This document shows positions 6,867 through 8,511 of a DNA stretch of 8,511 nucleotides, in pieces; positions within the stretch are counted from its first letter, which is position 1; each line of letters opens with the position of its first letter. This DNA is from Methanoregulaceae archaeon. GTDB taxonomy: Archaea > Halobacteriota > Methanomicrobia > Methanomicrobiales > Methanospirillaceae. The stretch spans positions 1 through 8,511 of the forward strand of contig JAJRBS010000128.1 in the NCBI GenBank assembly GCA_028679325.1, given 5' to 3'. The position numbers and the translations under genes are program-made. The notes beneath the pieces are model-generated. The model was given only the letters and a program-made list of their open reading frames with translations. It ran no database searches and had not been told where the DNA came from.

Positions 6867-6892
6867 GGATCGATCCCCCCATGAACCTATTT
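6867..6892 (-). promoter_or_regulatory. Promoter region with a 10-bp palindrome ahead of the double winged-helix gene
   Basis: GGATCGATCC (6867-6876) is a perfect palindrome. It lies between a weak TATA-like CAAATAGG (minus strand, 6885-6892) and the predicted start near 6862. This is a position where a repressor would block polymerase. The palindrome is seen; the promoter and operator roles are inferred. Confidence 0.35.
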
Positions 6893-6907
6893 GAGCTTTC
6901 GTGTCTG

Positions 6908-6969
6908 CCGTGAAAATGACAGATTTCAAACTCTCTCACGGTTTGAACATGGTTCCTTTTCGATGAACC
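6908..6969. repeat. Cluster of small inverted repeats upstream of the double winged-helix gene
   Basis: TTCAAAC (6925-6931) and GTTTGAA (6941-6947) form a 7-bp stem with a 9-nt loop. GGTTC (6951-6955) and GAACC (6965-6969) form a 5-bp stem, also with a 9-nt loop. CCGTGA (6908-6913) can pair with TCACGG (6936-6941), which lies mostly in the first loop, giving an alternative or pseudoknot-like fold. No coding region occupies this stretch between the tRNA and the winged-helix gene. Confidence 0.4.
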
Positions 6970-7007
6970 CCATACCGCTCGATATCGTCTGCTCCATGTG
7001 GCTCATC

Positions 7008-7030
7008 AAAAGACGGAAGACGAAGAGAAA
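7008..7030 (-). terminator. T-rich tract downstream of tRNA-Leu
   Basis: About 25-45 nt past the tRNA 3' end, the minus strand is pyrimidine-rich and ends in CTTTT. It may terminate the tRNA transcript before the winged-helix gene. The runs are short, so support is modest. Confidence 0.3.
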
Positions 7031-7053
7031 CCGCAATGATGACTTGTCCAGAA

Positions 7054-7138
7054 TGCGAGGGATGGGATTTGAACCCAAGAACTCCTACGAGACGGACCCC
7101 TCAAGCCCGCGCCTTTGACCAGGCTCGGCAACCCTCGC
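7054..7138 (-). tRNA. tRNA-Leu, anticodon GAG
   Basis: The 85-nt gene folds as a class II tRNA. The acceptor arms GCGAGGG (7132-7138) and CCCTCGC (7055-7061) pair perfectly, followed by discriminator A. The anticodon stem CGGGC/GTCCG encloses the 7-nt loop TTGAGGG, giving anticodon GAG, which reads leucine codon CUC. The long variable arm forms a small hairpin (CTC-GTA-GAG region), as expected for tRNA-Leu. The T arm holds GGGTTCAAATCCC, with one U-U mismatch at its base. There is no intron and no encoded CCA, so the CCA-adding enzyme must complete it. The gene borders a lower-GC block. Confidence 0.95.
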
Positions 7139-7162
7139 ACGTGCCATAATAAAAAGAACGTC

Positions 7163-7178
7163 TATCTAAAAATAGATA
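7163..7178 (-). promoter_or_regulatory. box A of tRNA-Leu within a 6-bp inverted repeat
   Basis: TATCTA-AAAA-TAGATA is an inverted repeat rich in A/T. On the minus strand it reads as a TATA-like box whose 3' edge is 24 nt before the mature tRNA 5' end. That fits transcription starting at or just ahead of the tRNA. Because the site is nearly symmetric, it could also support divergent plus-strand transcription. Confidence 0.5.
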
Positions 7179-7351
7179 TCCATCTGCCGGCGGACAACCG
7201 TGAATCTCTCTCCTCTGTGGCGCCGGTTCGGCAGAGAGGTCCCGTTTCGAATACTGAACGCTCCTCGAAACCTTTTGTCTGCTGAAAATCAATCGCCCAT
7301 CTTCTCAAAGGCCGACATCCCCGTGCACTGATGCCCCGGAAACGACAGTGA
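7179..7351. other. Noncoding stretch between tRNA-Leu and the ACT regulator
   Basis: No supported gene lies here. One hairpin is visible at 7212-7239: CTCTG (7213-7217) pairs with CAGAG (7232-7236), with GCCG-GTT-CGGC as an alternative inner stem. If transcription starts at the box A at 7352-7359, this part is upstream of the message, not a leader. Confidence 0.35.
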
Positions 7352-7359
7352 TGTATATC
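7352..7359 (+). promoter_or_regulatory. box A placed for leaderless transcription of the ACT regulator
   Basis: TGTATATC is centred about 28 nt upstream of the ATG at 7384. In archaea the start site lies about 25-28 nt after the TATA box, so transcription would begin at the start codon itself. This agrees with the lack of a well-spaced ribosome site before that ATG. Confidence 0.5.
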
Positions 7360-7383
7360 TGCTGCGAGGTCACACACTCCAGC

Positions 7384-7884
7384 ATGTGGTCTGATATTAT
7401 CAGGGGGTTCTCGGACTCCCCGTCCCAGACCAGGGTGGTCAGGTTCCTGCTCGAGAACGGGTTCGGGGTCAACGCCGATGGAAGGATCATCTGCAACGAT
7501 GTCGAGATCCCGGCTACCCAGGTGGCAAAAGCCATCGGGACCGACCGGCGGGTGGTGGACGCCACAGCCCGGCGCATCCTGACCTCTCCTCTTCACCAGG
7601 CCATCTTCACCAACCTCCGGGCCACACCCGACCTCTCCCACCTGGCCGGTCCGCTCGGCCTCTCGGCCGTCACGATCATCCCCGGAGACGCCCGGGAGAA
7701 AGGGATCGTGGGGGCGGCGGTGGGGGTCATCACCGGGCATAACCTGAACATACGCCAGATCTTCGTCACCGACCCGGAACTCTCTGCGGAACCGAAACTG
7801 GTCATCATCGTCGACGGGGAGATCGACGGTTCGGTCATCAGCGAGATCCGAAGGCTCCCGCAGGTCCGTCAGGTCATCCTCTGA
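7384..7884 (+). CDS. Predicted regulator of amino acid metabolism, HTH + ACT domain (COG2150 type)
   Basis: This 166-residue cytoplasmic protein matches an archaeal family of predicted amino acid metabolism regulators. Residues about 12-66 form a helix-turn-helix part: SPSQTRVVRFLLENGFGV, then EIPATQVAKAIGTDRRVVDA. Residues about 95-166 form an ACT domain: VTIIPGDAREKGIVGAAVGV, a second half with NLNIRQIFVTDPE, and a closing strand VRQVIL. ACT domains bind small ligands, usually amino acids, and often dimerise; the ligand here is unknown. I chose ATG 7384 because family members begin MW-x-x-I and a box A sits at leaderless distance. In-frame starts at 7348 and 7351 lack a ribosome site. The tRNA-Leu gene lies divergently upstream, and a lipoprotein gene converges downstream. 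Confidence 0.85.
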   Translation: MWSDIIRGFSDSPSQTRVVRFLLENGFGVNADGRIICNDVEIPATQVAKAIGTDRRVVDATARRILTSPLHQAIFTNLRATPDLSHLAGPLGLSAVTIIPGDAREKGIVGAAVGVITGHNLNIRQIFVTDPELSAEPKLVIIVDGEIDGSVISEIRRLPQVRQVIL

Positions 7885-7892
7885 AAGGCCGA

Positions 7893-7906
7893 GAGGAATG
7901 ACGACC
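7893..7906 (+). repeat. Left arm of a 14-bp inverted repeat flanking the lipoprotein gene
   Basis: GAGGAATGACGACC is the exact reverse complement of 8441-8454. It lies 9 nt after the ACT regulator stop codon and 31 nt from the convergent lipoprotein stop. No matching direct repeats are visible outside the two arms. Confidence 0.6.
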
Positions 7907-7921
7907 AGGAGAGAAGGATTC

Positions 7922-7933
7922 AGAAAAAGGGGA
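7922..7933 (-). terminator. T-run terminator of the lipoprotein gene
   Basis: On the minus strand CCCCTTTTTCTG follows the stop codon at once. The five-T run is a modest archaeal termination signal. Confidence 0.35.
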
Positions 7934-7937
7934 GCTT

Positions 7938-8393
7938 TTACCTGCGCTGCCGGGTGAGATTTGTCATAATGGCCTTTGTATTGTTCCCTTCCTCCAGGTA
8001 AATGAGCTCGAGGGAATCGGGAGCGGTCACCCTTCCTATTGAAAATCCTTTCACATTGTCGGTCTGGTAAAACTCACCATTCGTTGTAACAACCCCCGTG
8101 AACTCCTCGTAATTCATCCTGCCGTCGAGGCTTTCGTACTCCTTCCTGCCTATAAATATATGTCCTTTCTGCTCCGTGATGTTGAAGGTTGTCGTTGGAT
8201 ATTGAATGAAGCCTTCGTTCACAATATATCCGACCGAGGTTCCTTTCCATACACCCGTCACATCGGGAACGCCAGCATTCAACAGGGCAGATTGCGGGGC
8301 GGTTGATTCCTCAGGGACCTGGGTTGTACATCCGCCGGCAAGGACAGCAAGGATGACGATAACAAGGAGGGCTAATGCAATCTTCATTATCAT
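7938..8393 (-). CDS. Small predicted lipoprotein, beta-rich, unknown function
   Basis: This 151-residue protein begins MIMKIALALLVIVILAVLAGGC. That is a lipoprotein-type signal with the modified Cys at residue 22, followed by a Ser/Thr/Pro/Gln-rich spacer (TTQVPEESTAPQS). The mature part (about 45-147) is rich in predicted beta strands. It contains TGVWKGTSVGYIVNEG, a TTTFNITEQKGHIFIG strand pair, MNYEEFTGVVTTNGEFYQTD and LELIYLEEGNN, resembling small secreted beta-barrel proteins common in Methanomicrobiales. I cannot name a function. In-frame codons extend upstream to 8501, but the signal peptide fixes the start at 8393 or 8387. No ribosome site is evident, and a TATA box lies 30-40 nt upstream, so the leader is very short or absent. 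It converges with the ACT regulator gene. Confidence 0.75.
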   Translation of the reverse strand: MIMKIALALLVIVILAVLAGGCTTQVPEESTAPQSALLNAGVPDVTGVWKGTSVGYIVNEGFIQYPTTTFNITEQKGHIFIGRKEYESLDGRMNYEEFTGVVTTNGEFYQTDNVKGFSIGRVTAPDSLELIYLEEGNNTKAIMTNLTRQRR

Positions 8394-8396
8394 GAC

Positions 8397-8454
8397 ATGA
8401 CGAACAGGAATGATAAAATCTCGTATAATTTTTACACCCCGGTCGTCATTCCTC
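8397..8454 (-). promoter_or_regulatory. Lipoprotein promoter with symmetric motifs around the TATA box
   Basis: On the minus strand TAAAAATTATAC (8423-8434) is the likely TATA box. It is bracketed by an 8-bp inverted repeat, AGGAATGA (8406-8413) and TCATTCCT (8446-8453), whose centre coincides with the box. ATGACGA (8397-8403) also matches TCGTCAT (8443-8449) in inverse orientation. A dimeric regulator bound on both sides would control access to the box; this is inference. Confidence 0.45.
8441..8454 (-). repeat. Right arm of a 14-bp inverted repeat flanking the lipoprotein gene
   Basis: GGTCGTCATTCCTC is the exact reverse complement of 7893-7906. It sits on the BRE side of the lipoprotein TATA box, so it may be a regulator site; a mobile-element end is an alternative with less support. 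Confidence 0.6.
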
Positions 8455-8511
8455 AAACGTATTACTTGCCAATCCCGACCGGCGATACATCGATAGACCA
8501 AGAGCCTGATA

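Noticed and set aside
6941..7078. Attachment-site duplication of the tRNA-Leu 3' end
   Set aside because: Only TTTGAAC is shared between 6942-6948 and the tRNA T arm; seven bases are not enough to call a repeat.
7162..7740. Minus-strand 192-codon open frame across the ACT regulator
   Set aside because: It is antisense to the recognised HTH+ACT gene and its translation is Pro/Gly/Asp/Arg-rich without domain features.

Overview
The window looks like chromosomal DNA of a methanogenic euryarchaeon, most likely of the order Methanomicrobiales. The evidence is an archaeal-type CCA-adding enzyme, a methanogenesis marker 8 family protein, a pilin-like PKD surface protein with Thr/Pro linkers, archaeal box A promoters, GGTGA or GGAGG ribosome sites, T-run terminators, and a tRNA gene with no encoded CCA. 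The order-level placement is an inference.

Layout. Positions 3-638 (+) are the C-terminal part of cca. Positions 736-2007 and 2079-2966 (+) are two cell-surface proteins: one with a type IV pilin-like N-terminus, a Thr/Pro linker and a PKD domain, the other with a signal peptide, a beta-rich ectodomain, a Thr/Pro linker and a C-terminal membrane anchor. The second is followed within 20 nt by the methanogenesis marker 8 gene (2985-3845) and then mntP, a Mn(II) exporter (3898-4470). After a 234-nt gap comes a 99-residue protein of unknown function (4705-5004).

From about 5040 to 7050 the base composition drops: sampled lines are about 40-55% GC, against up to 68% in the marker 8 gene. This stretch carries two minus-strand genes: a small protein with two winged helices (6428-6850) and a 417-residue protein (5061-6314). 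The C-terminal third of the larger protein resembles the lid plus winged helix of the MCM replicative helicase, but it lacks Walker A and Walker B motifs. The block ends at a tRNA-Leu(GAG) gene (7054-7138, minus). It is the most unusual part of the window and may be an acquired cassette beside a tRNA gene.

To the right are an HTH+ACT regulator of amino acid metabolism (7384-7884, +), probably read from a leaderless transcript, and a convergent small lipoprotein gene (7938-8393, minus). A 14-bp perfect inverted repeat flanks the lipoprotein gene, and one arm lies in its promoter. Shorter inverted copies of the same motif sit on the other side of the TATA box, which suggests a regulator site. 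The last 57 nt (8455-8511) show no gene I can support.

Working together: cca at the left edge would supply the CCA end that the tRNA-Leu gene lacks. The surface proteins, marker 8 and mntP genes lie on one strand but appear to form at least two transcription units. The other genes look like single-gene units, each with its own promoter or terminator signals.
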